A stretch of 64,000 bases of DNA, from positions 1 to 64,000 of the forward strand of contig CALWOA010000002.1 in NCBI GenBank assembly GCA_944382965.1, read 5' to 3'. This document shows positions 1 through 8,763 of this stretch, piece by piece. Below the pieces are notes generated by a model. That model was not told the origin of the DNA. It made no database searches and saw only the letters and a program-made list of their open reading frames with translations. The first letter of the stretch is position 1. Every line of letters starts with the position of its first letter. The translations under genes were made by a program, and so were the position numbers. Source of the DNA: an uncultured Oscillospiraceae bacterium (GTDB taxonomy: Bacteria; Bacillota; Clostridia; Oscillospirales; Oscillospiraceae).

Positions 1-80
1 TTATCTCATGGAAGCTGTCCTATATTTCGGACTGTTACAAGATATGGTGACTTGCTGAGTTAAGTCGATAAGCACAAAAA

Positions 81-203
81 GATTTAATCAGCAGCGCAGG
101 GATATTGATGCAAGACAAGGCAGAGGAACGCAGCCATACTGTATGTATGGCAAGTGACGATAACGCAGTATTGCACCAATAGGCCACGCTGATATTAAAG
201 ATT
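81..203. repeat. MITE-like imperfect palindrome
   Basis: The stretch folds on itself. The centre is CCATAC/GTATGG at 134-150, flanked by TATTGATGCAA against TTGCACCAATA, and by outer arms around AATCAGCAGCG (left) and CGCTGATATTAAA (right). It has no coding potential and looks like a small non-autonomous repeat of the kind scattered in Clostridia genomes. The family name is not known to me; the fold is seen directly, the repeat status is inferred. Confidence 0.45.
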
Positions 204-481
204 TTAATCAAGAATTAGTATCAGAACAGCTTTCGGTTGGGGGCCAGGATGATTCTGGAGGTGATGGTGGAAAGATAGATAATCGGATATGGCGTTTTCC
301 GTATATTTTGAAAATCCGCATTTTTCAACCTGGCGTGAACCCTAAAAAGTGGGGATCTCCGATAATGAAAGCCGCCCCCCTGTAATAGATCCTGTCAGAT
401 TCCAAAATCAATTTTGCGCATAACTCTTGACACTACCAATACGCTGGAACACTGACTGATGGATTAACCGAATAAACACAG

Positions 482-515
482 CACAGCCCACCGATCATTC
501 GACCGGTGGGCTGTG
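482..515. terminator. strong hairpin, possible terminator
   Basis: A CACAGCCCACCG arm pairs with CGGTGGGCTGTG across a short loop. There is no clean T-run on either side, so it may be a weak terminator for the minus-strand operon ending at 662, or only a structured spacer. Confidence 0.4.
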
Positions 516-661
516 TATATGTGTATACCTGTATATGATACCATCAAACTAATGACAAGGATGTGAAAGTAATGGACAGGCGGATTCTGCTGGACGGCCT
601 CATACTGTGAAAGCCTACCAGGCAGCCTTTGAACAGCTCGTGGATGATGCCGCTTTCCTAT

Positions 662-1456
662 TCATTCTTTGATCAGATCCTCATAAAGCGCGCGGATATT
701 CTCATAGATATGGGTGGGCTGCACCTCACTGGTTTTCAGATCCTCCATCGTGCCCTCACCGCTGAGAACGAAAATAGCGCTGATGCCGGCGTTAATGCCG
801 CAGGCAATGTCCGTATACAGACGGTCACCCATGATCGCCGTCTGCTCCCGGGTATAGCCGGTTTCCGCCAGGGCCAGCTCCACCATGGCTCTCTGGGGCT
901 TTCCGATAAAGGTGGGCATCCGCTTGGTGGCGTTGAACAGCATCTGGCTGACAGAGCCGCAGTCGGGGACAAAGCCGTACCGGGTGGGGCACACCCAGTC
1001 CGGGTTGGTAGCAATGTAATCCACTCCTCTGCCCAGCAGGATGCAGGCATCCTCCAGCTTTTGAAAGCTCAACTCTGTGTCAAAGCCCATACACAGGCAG
1101 TCAATCCCATCCTCAAGGCGGTTGGTAATGGGCAACCTCGCTTTGGCCAGCTGCTGGCGGAAGGCGGCCGTGCCGAACGCGTAGATCTTATGGTAGTCCT
1201 TCTTTTTCAGGTGAACAATAGTGGCATTGGTGGAAGTGAGGAAATCCTCCCTGACTGCAGCAATTCCCATCCGCGCGAGCTTCTCTATGTACTTATCCAC
1301 GCTTTGAGAAGAGTTGTTGGTCAGGAACATATACCGGCCACCGATGCTGCGGACATAGTTGAGGAAGTCCAATGTTCCGTCGAACAGATCCTCATCCAGG
1401 TAGATGGTTCCGTCCATATCCAGCAAAAACAACCGCTTTTGCTTCAAATCCGTCAT
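662..1456 (-). CDS. HAD-IIA family phosphatase (NagD-like)
   Basis: A 264-aa haloacid dehalogenase superfamily hydrolase. Motif I LLDMDGTIYLDE at residues 11-22 carries the nucleophile and acid-base aspartates. TNNSS follows as motif II, a cap containing TNPDWVCP is typical of subfamily IIA, and MGDRLYTDI near residue 212 is motif IV. Such enzymes dephosphorylate small sugar or polyol phosphates, and the family includes 4-nitrophenyl phosphatases and glycerol-phosphate phosphatases. The ATG at 1456 is preferred because GGAGG sits 8 nt upstream. It is the last gene of the GDPD/YesL minus-strand operon, so a glycerol-phosphate-type substrate is an inference from context. Confidence 0.88.
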   Translation of the reverse strand: MTDLKQKRLFLLDMDGTIYLDEDLFDGTLDFLNYVRSIGGRYMFLTNNSSQSVDKYIEKLARMGIAAVREDFLTSTNATIVHLKKKDYHKIYAFGTAAFRQQLAKARLPITNRLEDGIDCLCMGFDTELSFQKLEDACILLGRGVDYIATNPDWVCPTRYGFVPDCGSVSQMLFNATKRMPTFIGKPQRAMVELALAETGYTREQTAIMGDRLYTDIACGINAGISAIFVLSGEGTMEDLKTSEVQPTHIYENIRALYEDLIKE

Positions 1457-1538
1457 CGTGTCGTCCTCCATTGTTGATTAGGGAAGCTCTGATGAAATCC
1501 TTTGCCCAAAGCCTCAGAATCCACCGCCTGGTTATCCT

Positions 1539-2228
1539 TTATCCGGGCTGGGGAAGTTCAAAGCAAAACCGCAGGTAATGCAGCAGCGATTCCTCATTGG
1601 GAATGTTGTGAGGAATGAACAGATAGAAATCCTGCTGAAGCTCCAGCCCCTTCAGGTAACGGCTTGAGGCCATGTTGATGGCAATGTAAGCCTCTTCCCC
1701 ATTCTCGTCCAACCCCGGAACCAGCGAATCCTCCACAGCGGCCAGAATATCCTCCGGAAGGAATTTCTCCAGATTTTTCATGGGCAGTTCTCCGCGGAAA
1801 TGCTCCAGAACGGGCATTGTGGTAATCATAAAATCCAGCTGATTGACGGCCATAACGGCGATCACCTTGCCGTTGCTGGCTGCGGTGTATTCATTCGCAG
1901 AGCCATCCAGGTCGATGTACAGCGTGTCATCAAATACGATCCGCTCCCGGGAGGATAGATTCAGGGTGGACGCATACTCCTTCTCCATTTTTGCGGCAGG
2001 GAAATAATTGTAGTCATCGTTGGTGATGAATCCCTGCAGCACAATCTGCTTTCTGCTCTGTACCAGGGCATCTCCAACATAACCGACGAACAGGCACACG
2101 ATGAGCAGCCCCACCAGCCATTTGGTATAGTAGGTAGTCAGGTAGCTGAAGCGTTGCTTCAGGGTCATGGGCCGCAGCTTGTCACACTCTGCGGCGAACC
2201 AGCTGCGGATGCGGGAAACAATATTCAT
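1539..2228 (-). CDS. single-pass membrane protein of unknown function
   Basis: A 229-aa protein with one clear transmembrane helix near residues 35-55 (WLVGLLIVCLFVGYVGDAL) after a basic cytoplasmic tail, then a soluble extracellular domain with no motif I recognise. The start at 2228 follows AAAGGA. It lies directly behind the YesL-like gene and in front of the HAD phosphatase, so it probably belongs to the same transporter-linked operon. Function unknown. Confidence 0.75.
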   Translation of the reverse strand: MNIVSRIRSWFAAECDKLRPMTLKQRFSYLTTYYTKWLVGLLIVCLFVGYVGDALVQSRKQIVLQGFITNDDYNYFPAAKMEKEYASTLNLSSRERIVFDDTLYIDLDGSANEYTAASNGKVIAVMAVNQLDFMITTMPVLEHFRGELPMKNLEKFLPEDILAAVEDSLVPGLDENGEEAYIAINMASSRYLKGLELQQDFYLFIPHNIPNEESLLHYLRFCFELPQPG

Positions 2229-2239
2229 GGCAGTTCCTT

Positions 2240-2902
2240 TCACAGATAGAGATCCTTGGGGGGATTCTTCTTTTTTCCCTTTTCCTCAATTTTCACCCCT
2301 GCGTATTTCAGGAACAGTCCCCAAATAAAATAAGAGGAGAAGAAAATTGCCAGACCGATCCAGAGGAAGAACAGACCGCCAAGATAGTAAATGCCCACAG
2401 CTGCCAGAAAGAACAGAACCAGCACAGAAATCGTAACATGGAGATTTCCGGTTGCCATAATAAAGCTGTCCGTCAGAATCTTTTTCACAGGGAAATCGTA
2501 AGCGGCGAGAATGGGGTAGATGTAGACGCTGCAGCAGACTGCCACCAGGGCAGCGCAGACGGACAGGCTGAGAAAGCCCAGGGCAATGACGCCCTTTGCC
2601 AGGTAGAAAATCCAGGCGGCATACAGATTGACCGCCAGCAGCACTCCCAGCGTCAGCTGCAGTAGCCACAGCAGTGTGGCTTTTTTGAAATTTGCCCGAA
2701 AGGCAGTAAAATACGAGCCGATCACCCTGCCCTCATTGTCGCCGACTGCATCCAGGGTGAAGCTGTAGAAGGCGGCGGTGGAGGCGCCGATGGTGAAAAC
2801 AGGCAGACTGGTCAGCAGCCACAGAAAACTCATGCAGAACACGTCCGTAATCTTGCCCATGAAGTTCCAGAATTTGTTCTCGGGGTTAAACAAGATATGC
2901 AT
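2240..2902 (-). CDS. YesL-like DUF624 membrane protein
   Basis: A 220-aa protein with about five hydrophobic helices. The opening (NKFWNFMGKITDVFCMSFLWLL followed by SLPVFTIGAS) is the characteristic DUF624/YesL start. YesL proteins are usually encoded beside carbohydrate ABC importers with UgpB-type binding proteins; their molecular role is not established. Here it lies between a GDPD gene and a membrane protein, divergent from such an importer, which fits the family pattern. It ends within the first bases of the next operon gene, suggesting coupling. Confidence 0.85.
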   Translation of the reverse strand: MHILFNPENKFWNFMGKITDVFCMSFLWLLTSLPVFTIGASTAAFYSFTLDAVGDNEGRVIGSYFTAFRANFKKATLLWLLQLTLGVLLAVNLYAAWIFYLAKGVIALGFLSLSVCAALVAVCCSVYIYPILAAYDFPVKKILTDSFIMATGNLHVTISVLVLFFLAAVGIYYLGGLFFLWIGLAIFFSSYFIWGLFLKYAGVKIEEKGKKKNPPKDLYL

Positions 2903-2912
2903 ACAGCTTCGC

Positions 2913-3641
2913 TCACTCCAGGATGTTCGAGGTAATAAAGTCCACGCCGCATCCGATCACACGGCGGCCGTCTTCCACGGTGTCCACGGTCCAGCAGTTG
3001 ACCTTCTTGCCGGCTTCATGCACCTTCCGGCAAAGTTCCTCGGTGACAGCCGTGTGCTTAATGTCCAGACCCAGGTCATATTTTACAAGGCTCTGCAGAT
3101 GCTTGTCGTCCCAGGCGCTCAGAAGGAACTGGGCGTTCACATTGGGATAACGCTTGCGCAGCCGGATCAGGTTCTTCAGGCAGAAGGAAATAATCACGGT
3201 ATGATCCAGATAGCCCATCTTGTCAATGGTGCCCATGATCTTGTAAACATCGCTGGCGGTGAATTCGTTTTTCAGCTCCAGGACGGCAGCCTTCTCATAC
3301 CGGGCGCAGATGGAAATATACTCCTCCAGTGTGGGCATGATCAGATCGCCCCGGCTCTTGACGCCGTCCCGCTCCGCCAGACGCACAGACCTGAGGGTAT
3401 CAAACGTGGTTTCCTCGATCACCATAGAATCCACGGCCACCCGCTTGGTGTTATCATCGTGGAAAATCACGAACTTGCCGTCCAGGGTGCGGTGAATGTC
3501 GGTTTCGATGCCGAAATACTTCTCACGATTGCCCGCAGCCACAAAAGCAGCGCAGGTATTCTCACGCTCCAGGCCGCTGAGGCCCCGGTGGGCGATCATC
3601 TTTACATTGGTACCGGTGGTGTCCAGTTTGATTGTATTCAT
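2913..3641 (-). CDS. glycerophosphodiester phosphodiesterase family protein
   Basis: A 242-aa GDPD TIM-barrel enzyme expected to hydrolyse glycerophosphodiesters to glycerol-3-phosphate and an alcohol. IAHRGLSG at residues 16-23 carries the catalytic His-Arg, followed by ENT, GIETDIHRT with metal-binding acids, and VIFHDD with the second catalytic His. The C-terminal NCWTVDT and VDFITSN are also standard. No signal peptide is seen, so it should act inside the cell on imported substrate. The start chosen is the ATG before NTIKLD; it lacks a strong ribosome site, so the ATG at 3686 remains possible. First gene of the minus operon. Confidence 0.9.
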   Translation of the reverse strand: MNTIKLDTTGTNVKMIAHRGLSGLERENTCAAFVAAGNREKYFGIETDIHRTLDGKFVIFHDDNTKRVAVDSMVIEETTFDTLRSVRLAERDGVKSRGDLIMPTLEEYISICARYEKAAVLELKNEFTASDVYKIMGTIDKMGYLDHTVIISFCLKNLIRLRKRYPNVNAQFLLSAWDDKHLQSLVKYDLGLDIKHTAVTEELCRKVHEAGKKVNCWTVDTVEDGRRVIGCGVDFITSNILE

Positions 3642-3952
3642 AGGGAAATAACCAACTCTTTTTCTTTTATTTTCAGCACAAATCATGCTTCATCGCGAGT
3701 ATATCACGGAAACCGGGACTTTTCAAGGAACGCGAAGACAAATTCATAGTCGGCAAATTTTTTGTTCATTGTTCATAAAAAGCTTTCTGCATATCGGCTT
3801 TGCTCAGCATTCTTGTACTTTCATTAAGCAGCTGCCCAGGGCAGGGGCATGACATAAGCCCTATGAGATTTCCGTATAATTGGATATATCACAAAAACAT
3901 CCAAATAACAAGTTTTTTGAAAGAATTTTACAGGACTTTACAGGAATTTTAC

Positions 3953-4002
3953 TTGTAATATGTCAAAAGAAGTGATAAACTCACAGGGTAAACGGTCCGT
4001 TT
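3953..4002 (+). promoter_or_regulatory. candidate promoter and operator for the importer operon
   Basis: In the 400-bp divergent intergenic region, TTGTAA (3953-3958) and TAAACT (3976-3981) are 17 bp apart and could be the -35 and -10 boxes. Just downstream a 13-bp palindrome AAACGGTCCGTTT (3990-4002) resembles a LacI-type or cre-like operator and would lie over the transcription start. TTTACAGGA occurs twice upstream. No local regulator gene is visible. The boxes are moderate matches only. Confidence 0.35.
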
Positions 4003-4048
4003 GGACTGGCATGGTATTGATTATTTATACAGAAAGGAATAACAAAAA

Positions 4049-5392
4049 ATGAAGAAGCTTTTAGCAATGTTGCTGGCACTGGTCATGGTTCTGTCCCTGG
4101 CTGCCTGCTCCGGCGGCTCTACCAACAGCGCTGTGGCTGCCACCGCCGCCACCGCTCCCAAGGGTGATTCCGCCACCGCAGAGCCTGCCGCCTCTGCCGA
4201 TATGTACGCTGTCACCGAGCCCATCGAGATCGTATGGTGGCACGCTCTGGAGGATCAGTACGCCGATCTGGTTGCTGAGGTTGTCGACGAGTTCAACAAC
4301 TCCCAGGATCTGATCACTGTGAAGGCCGAGTACATCGGCGCATACAAGGATGTCAACGAGAAGTTGATTGCCGCCAATGCTGCCGGCACCGGCCTGCCCG
4401 CCATCTGCGTTGCCAACACGGACTACGTTGCTCAGTACGGCGCCAACGGCGTGTTCGAAAACCTGGACGGCTACATTGCCGCCACCGGCTACGATGTGGA
4501 TGACTTCTCCTCCGGTCTGCTGCTTTCCTCTCAGTGTGACGGCAAGCAGGTTGCTATGCCCTTCCTGCATTCCACTCAGGTCATCTACTATAACAAGACC
4601 CTGGCCGATGCCAACGGCATCACCGCTCCCACCAAAATCGAGGACTTCGAGGCTTTCCTGAAGGCCGGTGCTGCTGCATGCGGCGGCTACGGCACCGTGG
4701 TTCCCGGCTGGGATCAGTGGTACTTCGAGACCCTGTACCTGAACGAGGGCGTTGAGATCATCACGGATGACAACACCTGCGACCTGAACAGTGAAACCGC
4801 TCAGGGCGTCACCTCCATGATCAAGGGCTGGTGCGACAGCGGTTTGGCTTACCTCGCCACCGGCACCGATGCTTCCGCTAATATGCGTCAGAAGTTCTAT
4901 GACGGCCAGACCTTCTCCGTCATGCACACCTCCTCCCTGTATAACGCCTATGTCAATAAGTGTGACTTTGAGGTCGGTATGGCCTGGTATCCCGCTGCTT
5001 CCACCGGCAACAAGTACTCCGAGGTCGGCGGCTGTGTCCTGGGCATCCCCGCCAACAACGATCAGGCCACCAAGAACGCGGCTTGGGTGTTCCTGCAGTA
5101 CCTGGTTGGCAAGGAAGTCAACATGAAGTGGGCTGAGGGCACCGGCTATATGCCCACCCGTAAGTCCGTTCTCGAGACCGAAGAAGGCGTTGCTTTCCTG
5201 CAGGCCAAGCCCGCGTTCCAGTGCATCTTCGACAACCTGGATCTGATCAATCCCAGAATCCAGAACGATTCCTGGAGTGAGCTGGCTACCACCTGGAAGA
5301 CCTACATGGACATTATCATGAACCAGAACGGTGATGTTGCCTCCAATTCCGATGACATGGTCGTTGAAATTGACGAAATCCTGGCCGATTAA
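4049..5392 (+). CDS. ABC transporter solute-binding lipoprotein (UgpB-like)
   Basis: A 447-aa family 1 extracellular solute-binding protein. Residues 1-20 form a lipoprotein signal ending LSLAAC, with Cys20 as the lipidated residue, followed by an Ala/Ser/Thr-rich linker. The mature domain begins PIEIVWWHAL and has the late AEGTGYMPTRKS segment typical of UgpB-like sugar or glycerol-phosphate binders. It should sit outside the membrane and feed the two permeases downstream. No ATPase subunit is encoded here, so a shared MsmX/UgpC-type ATPase elsewhere is implied. Linkage to GDPD and PHP enzymes suggests a glycerophosphodiester-type ligand, but this is inference. Confidence 0.9.
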   Translation: MKKLLAMLLALVMVLSLAACSGGSTNSAVAATAATAPKGDSATAEPAASADMYAVTEPIEIVWWHALEDQYADLVAEVVDEFNNSQDLITVKAEYIGAYKDVNEKLIAANAAGTGLPAICVANTDYVAQYGANGVFENLDGYIAATGYDVDDFSSGLLLSSQCDGKQVAMPFLHSTQVIYYNKTLADANGITAPTKIEDFEAFLKAGAAACGGYGTVVPGWDQWYFETLYLNEGVEIITDDNTCDLNSETAQGVTSMIKGWCDSGLAYLATGTDASANMRQKFYDGQTFSVMHTSSLYNAYVNKCDFEVGMAWYPAASTGNKYSEVGGCVLGIPANNDQATKNAAWVFLQYLVGKEVNMKWAEGTGYMPTRKSVLETEEGVAFLQAKPAFQCIFDNLDLINPRIQNDSWSELATTWKTYMDIIMNQNGDVASNSDDMVVEIDEILAD

Positions 5393-5403
5393 TTCTTCTC
5401 TTT

Positions 5404-5676
5404 ATGGCCGGTCGCGTTCTGCGGCCGGCCATATCCGCTCCCAACGATTCTTCTCATACTAATTCTCGATAAAAATGTTCATTTTTATCGAGAAGGCACC
5501 GCCTGACGGCGTTGCCGAATATGTGATTTTCGGAACAGAAAATCACATATTCCCGTCTCATATGATTCTCTAATAAAATGTTTAATCAATCCGGATTAAA
5601 CATTTTAAAAGAGAATCAGCACCACATTCCATTTTCAAAGTCCCGGAATACAGGGTATATTGCGGAATTTTGAAAA
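5404..5676. repeat. array of consecutive stem-loops
   Basis: The 386-bp gap between the binding protein and the first permease has no gene but holds six hairpins in a row: 5404-5432, 5463-5494 (TTCTCGATAAAAATG arms), 5495-5516, 5517-5552 (GAATATGTGATTTTC arms), 5564-5617 and 5632-5676. Several arms are perfect over 14-15 bp. The placement suggests an mRNA stabiliser or partial terminator raising binding-protein levels over permease levels, as known for binding-protein operons generally; alternatively the units are mobile palindromes. Confidence 0.75.
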
Positions 5677-5778
5677 CGGTTTGTAAGGGCAGGTGATTCG
5701 CCCAGAATTGGCAGGCAGATTCCCCGGGTGCCCTGCAGATACTCACCATATCAAATGCTGCTGAAAGGATCTGATACG

Positions 5779-6723
5779 ATGTCAAAAACCAGAACTCAGG
5801 CCAGAAACCTTCAACCGCCGAAGAAAACCATCCTTACCCGCAAAAACGGCTCCAAACTGGTGGACTTCCTGTTCGTACTGCCCGCACTGGTGTTCCTGGC
5901 CATTTTCACCTACTACCCCGTGGCGAAGCTGGTGCAGATCAGCTTTACCGACTGGAACCTTCTGAAGCCAACATGGGAATATGTGGGCCTAAAGAACTGG
6001 AAATGGCTGTTCGCGGGATCCGGCGCCAAGTATCTGTGGAACTCCCTGAAGGTCACCTTCCTGTACTCCATGGGCGAAATCCTGGTCACCATCGTTGGCG
6101 GTATGATTTTTGCCCTGCTGTTTAACCGGGCTACCAGGGGCTTCACGCTGATGCGGGCCGTGGTGTTCGTTCCCAAATATGTGGCCATGTCCTCCTGTGC
6201 CGTGGTGTTCCTGTGGATCCTGAATACCGACTACGGTGTTCTCAACTATCTGCTGGGACTGATGGGCATTGAACCCATTGACTGGCTGAACCAGGAAAGC
6301 ACCGCGCTGCTGTCGGTTTTGATTACCACCTGCTGGCGTGTCATAGGCTATGGCATGATGATCTATTTGGCTGCCATGAAGGGCATTTCGTCCCAGTATT
6401 ACGAAGCCAGCGCCATTGATGGCGCCAACAAAACCCAGCAGTTCTTCGGCATCACCCTGCCGCTGCTGGCTCCCACCACCGTCTTCCTGCTGGTCACCAC
6501 GTTCCTGTCCTCCATGAAGGTCTTCCAGTCCGTCGACATTCTGACCAGCGGCGGCCCCGCCCGTTCCACGGAAGTGTTCGTCTATCTGATCTACCGCTAC
6601 GCCATGGTGGACTTCCGTATGGACCGTGCCGCAACCTCCGCGGTCATGTTCTTCGTGATCCTGCTGGTCATCACGGTGGCTACCATGAAGGTTTCGGATA
6701 ACAATGTGAACTATGATTCTTAA
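5779..6723 (+). CDS. ABC sugar permease, UgpA/MalF type
   Basis: A 314-aa membrane permease with six hydrophobic helices, the first being FLFVLPALVFLAIFTYYPVA. The ABC-coupling EAA loop reads YYEASAIDGANKTQQFFGITLPLL near residue 215, with the conserved EA...DGA...F..ITLP pattern. It pairs with the next permease to form the translocation channel. The ATG at 5779 follows AAAGGA; the upstream in-frame ATG at 5728 lies in the hairpin-rich leader and is less likely. Confidence 0.92.
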   Translation: MSKTRTQARNLQPPKKTILTRKNGSKLVDFLFVLPALVFLAIFTYYPVAKLVQISFTDWNLLKPTWEYVGLKNWKWLFAGSGAKYLWNSLKVTFLYSMGEILVTIVGGMIFALLFNRATRGFTLMRAVVFVPKYVAMSSCAVVFLWILNTDYGVLNYLLGLMGIEPIDWLNQESTALLSVLITTCWRVIGYGMMIYLAAMKGISSQYYEASAIDGANKTQQFFGITLPLLAPTTVFLLVTTFLSSMKVFQSVDILTSGGPARSTEVFVYLIYRYAMVDFRMDRAATSAVMFFVILLVITVATMKVSDNNVNYDS

Positions 6724-6738
6724 AAAGGAGTGAACGCT

Positions 6739-7599
6739 ATGCCGAAAAATACACTGATCGATCATCATGAAAAGCACTCCGCAGGCTATCATGTTCAGAC
6801 CATCGTTGTCGTCCTCATCACCATTGTGATGTTCTTCCCTCTGTACTGGATGATCGCAACCTCTCTGAAATCTGCGGAGGAATCCCAGCTGATCATCCCC
6901 ACCATGTATCCCCATGAGTTCCATCCGGAGAACTATGTGAACGTGATGACCCGGGCAAACTTCTCCAAGTACTATCTGAACACGATCATCATGACCGCCG
7001 GTATTATGCTGCTTCAGATTGGCCTGGGTACCCTGGCCGCCTACGGTTTTGCCTTTGGCAAGTACCCCGGACGGAACATTACCTTCTACATCGTTCTGGG
7101 CGCAATGATGATCCCCATTCAGGTCACCTTCATCCCCATTTATATCATGTGTGCCGGCTGGGGGTTGGTAAACACCTTCCTGGGTTTGATTCTGCCGGAT
7201 GCCATCTCAGCGTACTACATTTTCATGATGCGCAACTCCTTCCTGTCCGTAGATCAGAGCTACATTGACGCCGGTTATATGGACGGCCTGGGACGCCTGG
7301 GCGTCATCTGGAATGTGCTGCTGCCCATGTGCAAGTCCACGCTGTTCACGGTTCTGCTGGTCACCTTCTCCAACGGCTGGAATGCCTATTTCTGGCCCAA
7401 GATCATTGCCAGCGATGAGCCCCGCCGTGTGCTGACCATCGGTCTGGCTTTCCTGAAGAACACCTTCGCCGGTCAGGCTGTTGCCAACCAGCACGAGATC
7501 ATGGCCGGTGCTGTTCTGGCCGTGCTTCCTCTGGTGATCCTGTTTATGTGCTTCCAGAAGTACATGATGACCGGTTACTCTAAGGCTGCCATGAAGTAA
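6739..7599 (+). CDS. ABC sugar permease, UgpE/MalG type
   Basis: A 286-aa permease with six hydrophobic helices. The early FPLYWMIATSLKS segment is typical of MalG/UgpE proteins, and the EAA loop is degenerate but recognisable (YIDAGYMDGLGRLGVIWNVLLPM) near residue 180. The ATG at 6739 is chosen because AAAGGAG ends 9 bp upstream; a GTG at 6730 abuts the ribosome site. It lies 15 bp behind the partner permease and should be cotranscribed with it. Confidence 0.92.
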   Translation: MPKNTLIDHHEKHSAGYHVQTIVVVLITIVMFFPLYWMIATSLKSAEESQLIIPTMYPHEFHPENYVNVMTRANFSKYYLNTIIMTAGIMLLQIGLGTLAAYGFAFGKYPGRNITFYIVLGAMMIPIQVTFIPIYIMCAGWGLVNTFLGLILPDAISAYYIFMMRNSFLSVDQSYIDAGYMDGLGRLGVIWNVLLPMCKSTLFTVLLVTFSNGWNAYFWPKIIASDEPRRVLTIGLAFLKNTFAGQAVANQHEIMAGAVLAVLPLVILFMCFQKYMMTGYSKAAMK

Positions 7600-7612
7600 G
7601 CCGGAGAACGCG

Positions 7613-7708
7613 ACAGCCTTGGATGGATCCCAACCAAGGCTGTTATCAGATTGCAGACGGCCTCCAAAAAAGCTGCTTTTTGCGCTTAAGGGATTTTGGG
7701 AGGCGTCC
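7613..7708 (+). terminator. two hairpins between permease and PHP gene
   Basis: ACAGCCTTGG pairs with CCAAGGCTGT (7613-7643). A second, larger stem has GGCCTCC...AAAA opposite TTTTGGGAGGC (7656-7708). Neither is followed by a clean T-run, so partial termination or transcript processing is more likely than a full stop. Confidence 0.5.
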
Positions 7709-7728
7709 TGTAGAAAGGAACTGCCACC

Positions 7729-8742
7729 ATGGATTTTGTCTCCAAAGAGGACCGGCAGTGGAAAGCCAATCTGCACTGCCACTCCAACCTGTCTGATGGG
7801 CGTATGTCCCCCGAAGCGCTTGTGCAGGCGTACAAAGAGCGGGGATACCATATTCTGGCCATCACGGATCACGAGGCTCCCTACGACCACAGCCGATTTA
7901 CAGAAAAGAGCTTTCTGATGCTTACCGGCTACGAAGCCTATATCCGGCCCTCTGCCCAGTGCATTCTGGATCACTTCGGCTCGGAGATCCACCTGAACCT
8001 GTTTGCCAGGGACCCTGGAAACCTTACCTTCATCGGCTACGATCCCAATTTCTGCAAATACCTTCCAAAGGCTTACGCGGACAGTCTGCCCAAATCCCGG
8101 GATTTGGGCCCCAGAAGGTATGATCCGGCGTATATCCAGAAGTTCATCGATACCGCTTCGGAAAACGGCTATCTGGTCAGCTACAACCATCCATGCTGGT
8201 CCATGGAGCGCGCGGAGGACATTCTGAATCTGAACGGCTGCTTCAGCCTGGAGGTATTTAACACCGGCTCCATGAAAATCAACGGCTATGAGGAGAATAT
8301 GGCCCTGTATGATTCCCTGCTGCGGCGCGGGAAATTCTGGTATCTGCACGGCGCGGATGATAACCACAATGCAGCGCCTCTGGATGACTTCCTCAGCGAT
8401 TCCTTTGGCTCCTGGACCATGGTCATTGCGCCGGAGCTGAGCTACCGCGCCGTTGTGGAATCTTTGGAAAAAGGCCGGTTCTACGCCACCACCGGCCCGG
8501 AGATCTACAGCCTGAGAATTAGCGGAGAGGAAGCCAGCATAGAATGCTCCGGCGCCGTGCGTGTCACCATGCATATGTCTCCCAAATATACCCGAATCGC
8601 CTATCATCCCGACGGAAGCGACCTGCATGAGGCCAGCTTTCGGATCCCGGAGGATGCACCCTATGTGTACTTCACTGTCCAGGACAGACAGGGCCGTAAG
8701 GCGCATACCCACGCCTTCCCCCGGGAAGCGTTTTCCAAATAA
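7729..8742 (+). CDS. PHP-domain metal-dependent phosphoesterase
   Basis: A 337-aa protein with an N-terminal PHP domain. NLHCHSNLSDG at residues 14-24 gives the HxH metal ligands, AITDHEAP gives a further Asp-His pair, and YNHPCWS and HGADDNH supply later ligands. The family hydrolyses phosphoesters with a multi-metal centre. No signal peptide is visible. The C-terminal part resembles the small beta domain that often follows PHP in carbohydrate operons. Cotranscription with an importer and a nearby GDPD argues for action on imported phosphorylated compounds, but the substrate is unknown. AAAGGA precedes the ATG. Confidence 0.85.
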   Translation: MDFVSKEDRQWKANLHCHSNLSDGRMSPEALVQAYKERGYHILAITDHEAPYDHSRFTEKSFLMLTGYEAYIRPSAQCILDHFGSEIHLNLFARDPGNLTFIGYDPNFCKYLPKAYADSLPKSRDLGPRRYDPAYIQKFIDTASENGYLVSYNHPCWSMERAEDILNLNGCFSLEVFNTGSMKINGYEENMALYDSLLRRGKFWYLHGADDNHNAAPLDDFLSDSFGSWTMVIAPELSYRAVVESLEKGRFYATTGPEIYSLRISGEEASIECSGAVRVTMHMSPKYTRIAYHPDGSDLHEASFRIPEDAPYVYFTVQDRQGRKAHTHAFPREAFSK

Positions 8743-8763
8743 CCAGAAAAGGAGGCCTGGAAC

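Larger units (their letters stand above)
1..661. other. noncoding left edge of window
   Basis: No convincing gene is seen in this stretch. It holds a long imperfect palindrome (81-203) and a GC-rich hairpin (482-515). A short plus-strand reading frame at about 607-661 ends just at the stop of the HAD gene; it is too short to name and may be a degraded remnant. Confidence 0.5.
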
